A DNA stretch of 49,051 nt, from contig WYBJ01000203.1 in the NCBI GenBank assembly GCA_011525945.1, positions 1-49,051 on the forward strand, in the 5' to 3' direction. Made by a program: the position numbers and the translations under genes. This DNA comes from Burkholderiaceae bacterium (lineage in GTDB: Bacteria; Pseudomonadota; Gammaproteobacteria; Burkholderiales; WYBJ01). The notes under the pieces were generated by a model. The model saw nothing but the letters and a program-made list of their open reading frames with translations. It searched no databases and was not told the DNA's origin. Each line of letters starts with the position of its first letter. The first letter of the stretch is position 1. Positions 15,875 through 25,246 of this stretch are shown piece by piece.

Positions 15875-16023
15875 TAGGCTTTGCTGCGATTGACTATACG
15901 GCCCGCCGCGCGACGATGTCAATCGTGCGCGTCCCGTGTTCTCAGGAACTCCGTCACAGTTGCCCGGGTGCGCTCGGGCCCGCGATAATTGGTTCCCCGC
16001 GACCTCTTCGATCGATTTCCGCC

Positions 16024-17691
16024 ATGAGCAAGCGTCGTACCGATGCGCCCACGCCGTTCGTTCATCAGGAGATGTTCCCGCTCGCTTCCGACGCGACGCG
16101 CTACCGCAAGCTCGACCTGGGCGGCATCGACGTGCTCGAAGCGGCCGGGTGGCGCTTCCTGCGGGTCGAGGCCGAAACGCTGCGCGCGCTCACTCGCGAA
16201 GCGCTGCGAGATGTCTCGCATCTGTTCCGTGCCAGTCACTTGCAGCAACTGCGCAACATCCTGGATGACCCGGAAGCATCGGCCAATGATCGCTTCGTCG
16301 CCCTGGATCTGCTAAAAAATGCCGTGATCGCATCCGGCTTTGTGCTGCCTTCGTGTCAGGATACGGGCACAGCCATCGTCAAGGCGAAGAAGGGCGACCT
16401 GGTTCTGGTCGACGGCGACGATCGGGCGGCTATCTCGCATGGCGTGCACGACGCCTTTGTCGGCCTGAATCTGCGCTATTCGCAGATGGCGCCGCGCACG
16501 ACCTGGGAGGAAACCAACACCGGCAACAATCTGCCGGCGGAAATCAAGCTCGAAGCCGTCTCGGGCGACGAGTACAAGTTCCTGTTCATCACCAAAGGCG
16601 GCGGCTCGGCCAACAAGAGCCTGCTCTACCAGGAGACGCGGGCCTTGCTCGCACCGGATACGCTGCTCAACTGGCTGGACGAGAAGCTGCGCGGCTTGGG
16701 CACGGCCGCGTGTCCGCCCTACCATTTGGCGATCGTGCTCGGCGGCACCTCGGCGGAGCTTGCGCTCGATACCGCCAAGCTTGCCTCGACGCGCTACCTT
16801 GATACCCTGCCGGCCGAAGGCAACGCCCGCGGCCACGCGATCCGCGACCGCGAGCTCGAGAGCCGCGTGCTCACGCTTACACAAGGCTTCGGCATCGGTG
16901 CGCAGTTCGGCGGCAAGTACTTCTGCCACGATGTACGCGTCATACGCCTGCCGCGCCACGGCGCTTCGTTGCCGGTGGCGATTGCCGTATCGTGCTCGGC
17001 TGATCGCCAGGCGCTCGCCAAGATCTGCTCCGAGGGCGTGTTCCTGGAAGAGCTCGAACGCGATCCGGCGCGCTTTCTGCCGGAAGTTCAAACCGGAGCG
17101 CTGAGCGCCGAGGTGGTGCGCATCGACCTCAACCGGCCGATGCGCGATATCCGCAATCAGCTCTCCGGCTGCGCGGTCAAGACGCGTGTCATGCTGACCG
17201 GGCCGATGGTGGTTGCACGCGACATCGCGCACGCCAAGATCAAGGACGAGCTCGATGCCGGGCGCGGCCTGCCGGGGTACCTGAAGGATCACTGCGTCTA
17301 CTATGCCGGCCCGGCCAAGACCCCGGAAGGATATGCGTCCGGATCGTTCGGACCCACCACGGCCGGGCGCATGGACAGCTACGTCGAGCAGTTCCAGGCG
17401 AGCGGCGGCAGCTTTGTCATGCTGGCGAAGGGCAACCGCTCCAAGGCGGTCACCGAAGCCTGCCGCAAGTACGGCGGGTTCTACCTCGGGTCGATCGGCG
17501 GCCCCGCGGCACGGCTCGCCAAGGACTGCATCCGCAAAGTGGAAGTACTCGAGTACCCGGAGCTTGGCATGGAGGCAGTCTGGCGGATCGAAGTCGAGGA
17601 TTTCCCCGCCTTTGTCGTCGTCGACGACAAGGGCAATGATTTTTTTGAATCGGTCACGAAGCCGGTGACGGTGATGAAGCGTGATAAGTGA
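16024..17691 (+). CDS. fumA: Class I fumarate hydratase
   Basis: Iron-sulfur fumarase interconverting fumarate and malate in the TCA cycle. With the ATG at 16024 the product is 555 residues, slightly longer than E. coli FumA. The three [4Fe-4S] Cys are C111 ([10 protein letters not shown]), C230 (TAACPPYH) and C324 (AVSCSAD). Their spacing of 119 and 94 residues equals that of FumA Cys105/224/318. The N-terminal part is the alpha-type hydratase domain and the C-terminal ~200 residues ([36 protein letters not shown]) the beta-type swivelling domain. An upstream in-frame ATG at 15916 adds 36 residues without family resemblance. No strong ribosome site precedes 16024. The gene stands alone, divergent from the GlcG-like gene. 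Confidence 0.95.
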   Translation: MSKRRTDAPTPFVHQEMFPLASDATRYRKLDLGGIDVLEAAGWRFLRVEAETLRALTREALRDVSHLFRASHLQQLRNILDDPEASANDRFVALDLLKNAVIASGFVLPSCQDTGTAIVKAKKGDLVLVDGDDRAAISHGVHDAFVGLNLRYSQMAPRTTWEETNTGNNLPAEIKLEAVSGDEYKFLFITKGGGSANKSLLYQETRALLAPDTLLNWLDEKLRGLGTAACPPYHLAIVLGGTSAELALDTAKLASTRYLDTLPAEGNARGHAIRDRELESRVLTLTQGFGIGAQFGGKYFCHDVRVIRLPRHGASLPVAIAVSCSADRQALAKICSEGVFLEELERDPARFLPEVQTGALSAEVVRIDLNRPMRDIRNQLSGCAVKTRVMLTGPMVVARDIAHAKIKDELDAGRGLPGYLKDHCVYYAGPAKTPEGYASGSFGPTTAGRMDSYVEQFQASGGSFVMLAKGNRSKAVTEACRKYGGFYLGSIGGPAARLAKDCIRKVEVLEYPELGMEAVWRIEVEDFPAFVVVDDKGNDFFESVTKPVTVMKRDK

Positions 17692-17821
17692 GAGTGCAGG
17701 TCCGAAGAGGCGACGCTGAATCAGCGAACAGCCCCGTCACCCCCTATGCCGCACCCAGCATCGCCGCTGGCGCCTCGATGTAAGCGTGATCTTTCGACCT
17801 TGGCCAGCCCTCGCCATTGCC

Positions 17822-18382
17822 TCACCCCTTCGGGATGAAGCGCAGCGCAACGCCATTATTGCAGTAGCGCAGTCCCGTCGGCGGCGGGCCGTCGTCGAAC
17901 AGATGGCCATGGTGGCCGCCGCAACGCGCGCAGTGATATTCGGTTCGCGGTAAGATCAGCTTGAAATCGCGCCGGGTTCCGAACGCCTGCGGGATGGCGG
18001 TGAAGAAGCTCGGCCAGCCGGTGCCACTGTCATACTTCATGGCCGAGGTGAACAGCGGCGCGGAGCAGCCGGCGCAGACGAATACGCCCGGACGCTTCTC
18101 CTGGTTGAGCGGGCTGCTCCCCGGACGCTCGGTGCCTTCGTCGCGCAACACGTCGTACTGCTGTGGCGTGAGGATCTTCTTCCACTCGGCGTTGCCGCGT
18201 TGCAGCGGCTGCCTCGATAGCTCGACCACAGCGCCGGGTGCAAGAAGGTTTTTCCAGTCCTTCTGCAATTGAGCGATCGAGTCCATACCGGCGCCGGGTT
18301 GGGCCGCATTCGCCCGCAGCAGCGTTGTGGCTGCAGATGCGGCACCGATACCGACGAAACCAAGGAAAGTGCGACGGTTCAT
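17822..18382 (-). CDS. msrB: Tat-exported methionine-R-sulfoxide reductase MsrB
   Basis: Reduces methionine-R-sulfoxide in proteins. The ATG at 18382 gives 186 residues that begin with a twin-arginine signal (NRRTFLGFVG, hydrophobic core to ~24, AQ cleavage), so the enzyme should work in the periplasm after folding. The SelR domain covers ~55-185. Zinc Cys pairs are C103-x-x-C106 and C151-x-x-C154, and the catalytic Cys is C174 in RYCNNGVALRF, where most family members have RYCINSASLRF. The conserved GTGWPSF is present. No msrA is nearby. It converges with the fumarase gene and diverges from the amidase gene. Confidence 0.94.
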   Translation of the reverse strand: MNRRTFLGFVGIGAASAATTLLRANAAQPGAGMDSIAQLQKDWKNLLAPGAVVELSRQPLQRGNAEWKKILTPQQYDVLRDEGTERPGSSPLNQEKRPGVFVCAGCSAPLFTSAMKYDSGTGWPSFFTAIPQAFGTRRDFKLILPRTEYHCARCGGHHGHLFDDGPPPTGLRYCNNGVALRFIPKG

Positions 18383-18565
18383 ATCCGATTCCCTGCACTC
18401 AAAAGCGGCGCGGCCACGTGCGCCGATGCAAGGTCGACGCCCCGGTTGCTCGGTCGTGACGGTGCAGACAAGCTTACAGCATCTGGGCATTCACTTGACA
18501 CGACCGGCGTAGCGCGCAAAGACTTGCAGCCAATTCCTTCGCTCGAAGCTTGTCCGGGAGCCATC

Positions 18566-20212
18566 ATGTCGCAAGATCCATGCAATCAAACTATCGCCGA
18601 TTCAGCGCGGCTGATCCGCGCTCGCAAGCTTTCGCCGCTCGAGCTCGCGGACGCCTATCTCACCCGCATCGAGACATTCCAGCCTCAGCTCGACGCCTTC
18701 ATCACCGTCACTGCTGAGCTGGCGCGCAAGCAGGCCAGGCGGGCCGAGCGCGAGATCATGCGCGGCGAGCACCGCGGCCCGCTACATGGCATTCCGTTCG
18801 GCCTCAAGGACATCTACGATACCAAGGGCATACTCACTTCCGGCGGCTCCAAGGTCTGCGCCGATCGCATCCCGCGCGAGGACGCGACCTGCACGCGCAG
18901 GCTGTACGAAGCGGGCGCCGTACTACTCGGCAAGCTGCAAACGCACGAGTTCGCGCACGGCGGCCCGTCGTTCGACCTGCCGTGGCCGCCGGCGCGCAAT
19001 CCGTGGAACCTGGCACATTTCACCGGCGGTTCCTCCAGCGGCTCGGGAGCTGCAGTGGCAGCACGCTTGGTTGCCGGCGCGCTCGGCACGGATACGGGCG
19101 GCTCGATCCGCGGTCCGGCCTCCTTCTGCGGCATCGTCGGTTTGATGTCGAGCGCGGGGCTTGTCAGCCGAACCGGCGTAATCCCCAATTCGTTCACTCT
19201 TGACCACTGCGGTCCCATGGCCCGAACCGTCGAGGATTGCGCCATCATGCTGCAGGCGATCGCCGGCTACGATGCGGCCGACGGCGGCAGCATCGCGGCG
19301 AAGATCCCGAACTACCGGAGCGGCCTCGGCAAGGGCATCAAGGGGCTCAAGATCGGCGTGCTGCGCCACGTCTGGGAACACGACGTGCGTCAGAGCGATG
19401 AAGTCGTTCGCGCGATGGACGCGGCGCTGGGTGTGCTCCGTAAGCTGGGGGCGAAGGTCGAGGACGTGCGCGTGCGGCCCGCGCTCGAGTACAGCGATGT
19501 CAAGGTAGTACTCGCCGAGACCGAGATCCACACCATCAACTATCCCGACCTTGCGACCCGACCGGGCGACTTTGGTGAAGACTTCCTCGTGCGTGCGCTG
19601 CCGGCTTGCCTGTTCCAGTCCGGCGACTACGTCGCCGCGAGCCGCGAGCAGCGGCGCATGATCGACGAAGTCGTGCCGCTGTGGCGGCGCTACGACGCGC
19701 TGCTGAGTATCGTGTTCGGGCCGGCGCCGCGGCTGGACGCGTACGACTCCCTCAATTTCTGGGCCAGGCCGAACGCCAATCCGATGGCGAACGTGCTGGG
19801 CTGTCCGTCGCTGGCGCTGTGCAACGGCTTCAGTGCGAGCGGCCTGCCTCTTGGCATGCAGTTCATGGGCCGTCCGTTCGACGAAGCGACCGTATTGCGG
19901 ATCGGGCACGCCTACGAGCAGGCGACCGAGTGGCATACGCACGTCCCGGAGCTCGCGGCAGGGACGCCGCAACCGCGGCTCATCGCGCGACGTCACGAGC
20001 CGCGTATCCCGGATACGCTCGAGCCGGGACAGGCCGACTTGGTGCGGGCACTGGTGAAGAAGGCGCGTCTGCCGCTCGATGAGCGACAAATGACGCTGGT
20101 GCTGGAAGCCGCGCCTTATGTTCTGGCGATGGCTGACCGAGTCCGGCGAATGCCCGAGCGCTCGGCCGAGCCCTGCAACGTGTTTCGCTTTCCGCCAGCG
20201 GCCAGCGCCTGA
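18566..20212 (+). CDS. Amidase-signature family hydrolase
   Basis: Hydrolyses an amide or carbamoyl bond. The ATG at 18566 gives 548 residues. The Ser-cisSer-Lys triad fits K81 (IPFGLKDIYDT), S156 (TGGSSSGSG) and S180 (TDTGGSIRGP), with spacing identical to GatA (75 and 24 residues). No signal peptide is present, so it acts in the cytoplasm. Compared with GatA it has an extended C-terminus of about 80 residues rich in Arg and Pro. It is not expected to be part of GatCAB, as no gatB or gatC is adjacent. It could serve amide or allophanate catabolism, but the substrate is unknown. The neighbours msrB (divergent) and nadA (convergent) give no pathway hint. Confidence 0.92.
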   Translation: MSQDPCNQTIADSARLIRARKLSPLELADAYLTRIETFQPQLDAFITVTAELARKQARRAEREIMRGEHRGPLHGIPFGLKDIYDTKGILTSGGSKVCADRIPREDATCTRRLYEAGAVLLGKLQTHEFAHGGPSFDLPWPPARNPWNLAHFTGGSSSGSGAAVAARLVAGALGTDTGGSIRGPASFCGIVGLMSSAGLVSRTGVIPNSFTLDHCGPMARTVEDCAIMLQAIAGYDAADGGSIAAKIPNYRSGLGKGIKGLKIGVLRHVWEHDVRQSDEVVRAMDAALGVLRKLGAKVEDVRVRPALEYSDVKVVLAETEIHTINYPDLATRPGDFGEDFLVRALPACLFQSGDYVAASREQRRMIDEVVPLWRRYDALLSIVFGPAPRLDAYDSLNFWARPNANPMANVLGCPSLALCNGFSASGLPLGMQFMGRPFDEATVLRIGHAYEQATEWHTHVPELAAGTPQPRLIARRHEPRIPDTLEPGQADLVRALVKKARLPLDERQMTLVLEAAPYVLAMADRVRRMPERSAEPCNVFRFPPAASA

Positions 20213-20387
20213 AGGCGACCGCCGTCCAAGCGACGATCGGCGCGCGCTCGTCTTTGCTCGTCAGCGCGCCCGGGTCGGAAGGCGGGAATCGACCGCTGCG
20301 TCGCGCAACGCGCGGATCTTGCCTCGTTGGCCCGACCAACGGCGTCTGCGTTCAACACGCCCAGCCCGCCCAAAAAACTATGCCCCC

Positions 20388-21509
20388 TTAAGCGGGCCCC
20401 ATTCCGTGGGCGTAGACCTTGCTGTAGTCGCGCACGGGCGGCTTGTGGCGCGCGCGACTGGCAGCGAAGTCGAGCATACGCTCGATGCCGCGCAAAGCCT
20501 TGCGTCCGGCCTCGAGCTCGATCTCGATCTCATTGCTTCCCGTCTCGAGCACCTGAGCCAGGTTCTCGAGCCCGTTCATCGCCATCCACGGACAATGTGC
20601 GCAGCTCTTGCACGTCGCGCCATTGCCCGCCGTGGGCGCCTCGATGAAGCGCTTGCCGGGCGAGAGTTTGCGCATCTGGTGAATGATGCCGCCATCTGTG
20701 GCGACAATGAACTCTTCCGCGGTGAGCTCTCGGGTCGCGCGTATCAGTTGGCTGGTCGATCCGACCACGTGCGCAAGGCGCAGTACCGATTCGGGTGATT
20801 CGGGGTGCGCCAGGATCTTCGCCTGCGGATGATTTGCGATCAGAGCTTCCAGCTCGCTAGCCTTGAACTCGTCGTGCACCACGCACGCGCCTTGCCAGAT
20901 CAGCATGTCGGCCCCGGTCTCACGCTGGATGTAGTTACCCAGGTGCCGATCCGGCGCCCATAGGATCTTCTCGCCGCGAGCATGCAACTCGCGCACGATG
21001 TCCAACCCGATGGCCGACGTCACAACCCAGTCGGCTCGGGCTTTCACCGCAACGCTGGTGTTGGCATAGACGACGACCGTACGATCGGGATGGGCATCGC
21101 AGAACGGGACGAACTCGTCAGCCGGGCAGGCAAGATCGAGCGAGCAGGTCGCCTCCAGGTCCGGCATGAGCACACGCTTTTCCGGATTGAGTATCTTGGC
21201 CGTATCGCCCATGAAGCGCACGCCGCAGATGACCAGGGTGGCAGAGCGTTGCTCGTGCCCGAAGCGTGCCATCTCCAGGGAATCGGCCACACATCCACCG
21301 GTCTCCTGGGCCAAATCCTGCAGGTCGGGATGAACGTAGAAGTGCGCAAGCAAGGTGGCATCCTGCTCGCGCAACAGCCGGCGCACACGCGCCTTGAGCT
21401 CCTGCCGCCTCGCGGCAGGCGGCTCGACGGGCGTTCGCGCCCATGCCTGCGCAACGGTGGCGTCGTGCCGGCAGAAGTCAACGTGGAATCGATCGGAAGT
21501 CACGGCCAT
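20388..21509 (-). CDS. nadA: Quinolinate synthase
   Basis: Condenses iminoaspartate with dihydroxyacetone phosphate to quinolinate in de novo NAD synthesis. The 373-residue product has the full family pattern: [45 protein letters not shown] and [12 protein letters not shown]. The [4Fe-4S] ligands fit C122, C209 ([12 protein letters not shown]) and C306, with spacings of 87 and 97 as in E. coli NadA. The [10 protein letters not shown] motif (300-309) supplies the last. nadB and nadC are not in the window. There is no strong ribosome site before the ATG at 21509, and an internal start cannot be ruled out, since the first ~35 residues are poorly conserved. Confidence 0.97.
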   Translation of the reverse strand: MAVTSDRFHVDFCRHDATVAQAWARTPVEPPAARRQELKARVRRLLREQDATLLAHFYVHPDLQDLAQETGGCVADSLEMARFGHEQRSATLVICGVRFMGDTAKILNPEKRVLMPDLEATCSLDLACPADEFVPFCDAHPDRTVVVYANTSVAVKARADWVVTSAIGLDIVRELHARGEKILWAPDRHLGNYIQRETGADMLIWQGACVVHDEFKASELEALIANHPQAKILAHPESPESVLRLAHVVGSTSQLIRATRELTAEEFIVATDGGIIHQMRKLSPGKRFIEAPTAGNGATCKSCAHCPWMAMNGLENLAQVLETGSNEIEIELEAGRKALRGIERMLDFAASRARHKPPVRDYSKVYAHGMGPA

Positions 21510-22336
21510 GAGTCGTAGATGTGTGCGATAGCATGCAAGTCAAGCAGACTCGCCGCCATGATGCAAGTTCAGCGCGCGACGGACCCGCAACGCGGTGGCA
21601 GCGGCTTGCGCCGCAGCCGGCAATATACCTCCGTGCATGGCCGGTGGGTTCGTTCCCACCTCACGGATGATACGCAGGTACGCAACGGGATCAAAGACGC
21701 TAGCCCGGTTGAGATGCCACCGTGCGCGAATCTCGAGCTACGCCCCGGTGTCTGTTCCCGCATTCGTAGTGGGCGTATTGCCGAGTTTTCGGTAAATGCT
21801 TGACGCTCGATTCCCTCCATTACCGTGCGCACATCGGCCTAAATGCCGTTGCGCGCCGTGCAAGGAACAGCCGCCATGCGACGTTACGGAGCGCGCGTCG
21901 GAATACACGCATCACGAGGTTTTGCGCGCACGGATAAGCGAGCGGCCGCCGGACCCATACCCGTCCGGCGGCCGCGCGATGCCGCGCTCGCAAGCGTGCC
22001 ACTCAAGCTCCCCGAATTCGTCGCCACGCTACCACGACGAAGCACGCTCACAGCTGCGCGGAGCGGCGCCCCCGGTTGCGCAGGCTCCCATGACCCGAAG
22101 GGCCCTCACCAGCTCCTGTGAGGGTTCCTCATCGGCTGCGCGTTGAAGGCAAGACCGGAGGCCGCAATGTACGCCAGGCAAGTCCCGTGCCGCTGCGCTT
22201 GGCTGGGCCATGAGCCTTGAGGGGTGGCCAAATTGCTCATTGCGCGCCACGCGTAGCGAGCAGCGGAGCGAAGCGTCGTCGACTTCTGTATAGCAACGCC
22301 GAAATACCGCCGCACGCGACACAACCGCCATAATGG
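21510..22336. other. 827-bp non-coding gap between nadA and the acyl-CoA synthetase gene
   Basis: Short open frames here have mixed third-codon composition unlike neighbouring genes, and none has a ribosome site, so I call none. The segment contains the perfect hairpin at 21942-21975 and a weaker one (CCCTCAC 22103-22109 with GTGAGGG 22118-22124). It must contain the nadA promoter on the minus strand, but no clear -35/-10 pair stands out. The gap is unusually long for this gene-dense window and could be a decayed gene or an unrecognised RNA. Confidence 0.5.
21942..21975. repeat. Perfect 13-bp inverted repeat with 8-nt loop
   Basis: GCGGCCGCCGGAC (21942-21954) and its exact complement GTCCGGCGGCCGC (21963-21975) flank the loop CCATACCC. 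The hairpin would be very stable. Neither side is followed by a T tract, so it is not a standard intrinsic terminator. It lies about 360 bp beyond the end of the acyl-CoA synthetase operon and 430 bp upstream of nadA. Confidence 0.85.
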
Positions 22337-24466
22337 CTACGCCTGCAGGCGCGGCTTGATAAGGGCGTCCCCCGCTATCACGCCGCGCCCCGCAGGCAAC
22401 ACGAACAGCGGATTGATGTCGAGCTCCGCAAGCTCCCCTTTCAGATCGACCGCCATGGCCGACATGCGGCAGAGCACATCGGCCAGCGCTTCGAGGTCGC
22501 CCCTCGGGCGGCCTCTCGCTCCGATAAGCAACGTGTAACCCTTGATCTGCCGGATCATCTCGTGCGCCACCGAAAGGGTAATCGGCGCAAGACGAAACGC
22601 CACGTCCTTCAGCACCTCGATAAAGATGCCGCCCAGACCAACCATGATCGCGGGCCCGAACAGGGGATCGTTGTTAATGCCAACGATAACCTCGACCGCA
22701 TCCACCACCATTTCCTGCACCAGGATGCCTTCGATCGTCGCGTGCGGCGCATGTCCGCGTGCTGACGTGACGATCTCCTCGAAGGCGCGCTCGACTTCCC
22801 CTGCACTCGCAAGGCCGATGCGCACGCCGCCCGCCTCGGTCTTGTGCGCGATGTCAGGCGACTGCACCTTGAGCACGACCGGATAGCCTATGCGCTCGGC
22901 GATGTGTGCGGCTTCCTGCGCATCGCCCGCCATCATCTCCCTGGTCGTCGCTATGCCGTAGAGCCCGATGAGCTCCTTGGCACGGTACTCGGTGAGATCC
23001 GCACGCGCCGCTCGCAGGGTAGCGACCGCCTCGCTTGCGTGCAGCTCGAGTACGGGCTCAGCTCTGCGATTGTCGTGTCTGCGGCAAGCTTGCGCGTGCT
23101 GCGTCAGCGCGGCGAGCGCACGCACGCAGCGCAGCGGCGATCGGTAATGCGGTACGCCAGCCGCATCGAGTAGCGCATACGCCTCGCCCGCAACCTGATG
23201 GCGGGCGCTCCAGGCGAGCATGACGGGTTTGTCGGAGCGGGCTGCGACGTTCACCACCTCGCGCGCAACCTTGGTCGCAATCTCGCCTTGCAGCCCGGCA
23301 TTGGCCATGACGACCGAGTCCACTTGCGGATCCTCGATAATGAGCCCGAGCGCCTTACGGCACAGATCGGTGTCATCGAAGATCGCGGCGGTGAGATCGA
23401 TCGGGTTGCCGAGCGCGGCGAACGAAGGCACCAGCGGGCGCAGTTTCGCCACGGTGGCATCGCACAGCGGCTGCACGGCGAGCCCGCGGGCGATCGCCTC
23501 GTCGGTCATGAGTATCCCGGCACCGCCCGAAATCGTGATGATCGCAACACGATTGCCATGCGGGGTTTTTTCGCTCAGAAATGCGGGCACGTAGTCGATG
23601 ATGTCCTGCATGTCCTCGACCTGCAGGATCCCGGTCTGCTCGAACGCCGCGCGATAGAGCGCCATTGCACCGCCCAGGTTGGCGGTATGCGAGGCGGCCG
23701 CACGTTGACCCTCTTCCGAGTTACCGACCTTCCACACCATGATCGGCTTCCGCGCCACGAGCGCTGCCTCGCCCAGCTCGCGCAGCCGGTGCGCGTCTTT
23801 CATGCCCTCGATGTACCCGGTGATGATGCGCGTGCCGGGATCGTCGACCATAAAGCGCATGAAATCGAGCGAGCTGATGCCGGACTCGTTACCAGTGGTC
23901 ACGACATGGCGAAAGCCCACGCCGCCGTCCATCGCCGCAAGCGACATGAGCGAGAAGCCGAAGCCGCCGCTCTGGCTCACCATGCTGACGGGACCCGGCA
24001 CGTAGTCGTAAATGAACGCCGAACCGAAACCCGCGTAGGTCTTGCTCGGCACGCTGATCAGCCCCTGGCAGTTGGGTCCGATGAGGCCGATGTCGTAGCG
24101 GCGCGCGATCGCGGCGAGTTCCTCCTGCATCGAGACGCCCGCCTCGCCTGCCTCCGAATAGCCGGAGCTGAACACGATCGCGAACCGAACGCCTGCCCGT
24201 CCGCACGCCTCCAGCATGCGGATCGCCAGCCTTGCATTCACCATGATGAGCGCTAAATCCGGCGTCTCGGGCAGCGCGTCGAGCGATGGATAACAGGCGC
24301 GGCCGAGCAGCTCCGGGTACTTCGGATTCACTGGATAGAGCATGCCGGGATAGCCACGCTTGATCAGAAGATCGAGCGGCTGGCCGCTGATGCTGCCGAA
24401 CTCGGCGGAAGCGCCGACGATGGCGATCGAGCGCGGATTGAACAGGCACTCCAGGTCGGTTCGCAT
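22337..24466 (-). CDS. NDP-forming acyl-CoA synthetase (ACD/Pat superfamily)
   Basis: Fused 709-residue enzyme that makes or cleaves an acyl-CoA with ATP/ADP through a phosphohistidine. The CoA-binding Rossmann domain (LFNPRSIAIVGASAEFGSIS) occupies ~5-140, and two succinyl-CoA-ligase-like domains follow, with the phosphorylatable His at H260 in AAASHTANLGG. An ATP-grasp domain lies at ~480-705 (YPVVLKVQSPDIAHKTEAGGV, GILVQEMV, ELDINPLFVL). There is no acetyltransferase domain, so it is the acetate-CoA-ligase (ADP-forming) type rather than Pat. It is the last gene of the Bug/VOC/CoA-transferase operon, starting 3 bp after the beta-subunit stop. The acid it activates is unknown; branched or aromatic acids are handled by homologues. 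Confidence 0.93.
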   Translation of the reverse strand: MRTDLECLFNPRSIAIVGASAEFGSISGQPLDLLIKRGYPGMLYPVNPKYPELLGRACYPSLDALPETPDLALIMVNARLAIRMLEACGRAGVRFAIVFSSGYSEAGEAGVSMQEELAAIARRYDIGLIGPNCQGLISVPSKTYAGFGSAFIYDYVPGPVSMVSQSGGFGFSLMSLAAMDGGVGFRHVVTTGNESGISSLDFMRFMVDDPGTRIITGYIEGMKDAHRLRELGEAALVARKPIMVWKVGNSEEGQRAAASHTANLGGAMALYRAAFEQTGILQVEDMQDIIDYVPAFLSEKTPHGNRVAIITISGGAGILMTDEAIARGLAVQPLCDATVAKLRPLVPSFAALGNPIDLTAAIFDDTDLCRKALGLIIEDPQVDSVVMANAGLQGEIATKVAREVVNVAARSDKPVMLAWSARHQVAGEAYALLDAAGVPHYRSPLRCVRALAALTQHAQACRRHDNRRAEPVLELHASEAVATLRAARADLTEYRAKELIGLYGIATTREMMAGDAQEAAHIAERIGYPVVLKVQSPDIAHKTEAGGVRIGLASAGEVERAFEEIVTSARGHAPHATIEGILVQEMVVDAVEVIVGINNDPLFGPAIMVGLGGIFIEVLKDVAFRLAPITLSVAHEMIRQIKGYTLLIGARGRPRGDLEALADVLCRMSAMAVDLKGELAELDINPLFVLPAGRGVIAGDALIKPRLQA

Positions 24467-24469
24467 GCC

Positions 24470-25246
24470 TCAGAGTACACCGAGCGCGCGCTCGGCCCAG
24501 TTGGCGTAGGTGCCGGTGTCGATCATCTTGCGCCGAACCTCCCGGCGCAGAACGGAAAGCTCCTCGGCGCTCGGTGCTCGGGTTGCGGGTACAGGAGCAT
24601 CGACGCCGAGATCGAACCCGGTGTTATCGCGGATCTCGTCCAGCGCATACGGGGGATGGATCGATTCGAGGCGCAGGCATCTTGCCGTCTGGTCGAACGC
24701 GAATGTGGCCTTGGGCGTAATCAACTTGGTCGGCCCGCCGAGGCGCACAACGTTCTGAGGCGAGCTACCGGCTGCCGAAATGAAGTCGACCCGCTCGACC
24801 AGAGACCGGCGCGTGTGCTCGGTGCGAAAGACGATGTTGCGCCGTGCCGCGTAATAGAGCATGCCGCCGCCGTAACCGCCGGGAAAGCGTACTGCGGGAC
24901 GATCGGGGTCGGCACCGAGCTGATGCAGGTTGTAGTTGCCGTGGCGGTCGATTTGCACGCCACTGACAAAGAACAGCCCCAGTTCGCCGCGTTGCGCAAG
25001 GAAGTGAAACTGGCGCGAAGTCTGGAATGGGCGGAACACCGTATTGAGGATGATCAGCTCGGCACTGGGTGCATGCAGCTCCTTGGCGAGCAGCAGACCC
25101 GCTGCTGGCAAGTGCGAGAGCGCGCCGCAGGCCGAGACCTCGTTGTCGCGCACTTCGCGCGCCATGAGCACGACCAGCAGCTCGTCGTCGTTATAGTCCG
25201 GAGCATCGATCGGCTGCACGCGCGCCCTCGAGACGTCAACTGACAT
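24470..25246 (-). CDS. CoA-transferase beta subunit-like protein
   Basis: The ATG at 25246 overlaps the 3' end of the alpha-subunit gene by 11 bp, which supports the start and the pairing. The 258-residue product follows the family I CoA-transferase beta / IpdB pattern: DYNDDELLVVLMAREVRDNEVSACG near the N-terminus, LFFVSGVQIDRHGNYN, RFPGGYGGGMLYYAARR, and VVRLGGPTKLITPKATFAF. The classical catalytic Glu motif of family I enzymes (S/ENG) is not evident; CGALSHLP stands in its place. This resembles IpdAB-type members, where chemistry differs and may be hydrolytic. With alpha it would transfer CoA to, or open a ring in, a carboxylic acid intermediate. The acyl-CoA synthetase gene follows after 3 bp. 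Confidence 0.87.
   Translation of the reverse strand: MSVDVSRARVQPIDAPDYNDDELLVVLMAREVRDNEVSACGALSHLPAAGLLLAKELHAPSAELIILNTVFRPFQTSRQFHFLAQRGELGLFFVSGVQIDRHGNYNLHQLGADPDRPAVRFPGGYGGGMLYYAARRNIVFRTEHTRRSLVERVDFISAAGSSPQNVVRLGGPTKLITPKATFAFDQTARCLRLESIHPPYALDEIRDNTGFDLGVDAPVPATRAPSAEELSVLRREVRRKMIDTGTYANWAERALGVL

Noticed and set aside
18923..20089. 388-codon minus-strand frame inside the amidase gene
   Set aside because: The amidase triad and length on the plus strand are decisive; the antisense product has no family features.
20364..20397. GCCCGC/GCGGGC pair around the nadA stop as a terminator
   Set aside because: The loop is over 20 nt and the T run lies inside the loop rather than after the stem, so it is not a standard terminator.
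21569..21832. 87-codon minus-strand frame upstream of nadA
   Set aside because: Third-position composition is mixed, with no ribosome site and no recognisable motif.
23198..24256. 352-codon plus-strand frame opposite the acyl-CoA synthetase
   Set aside because: His/Arg-rich shadow of a GC-rich gene; the minus strand has all domains of the synthetase.
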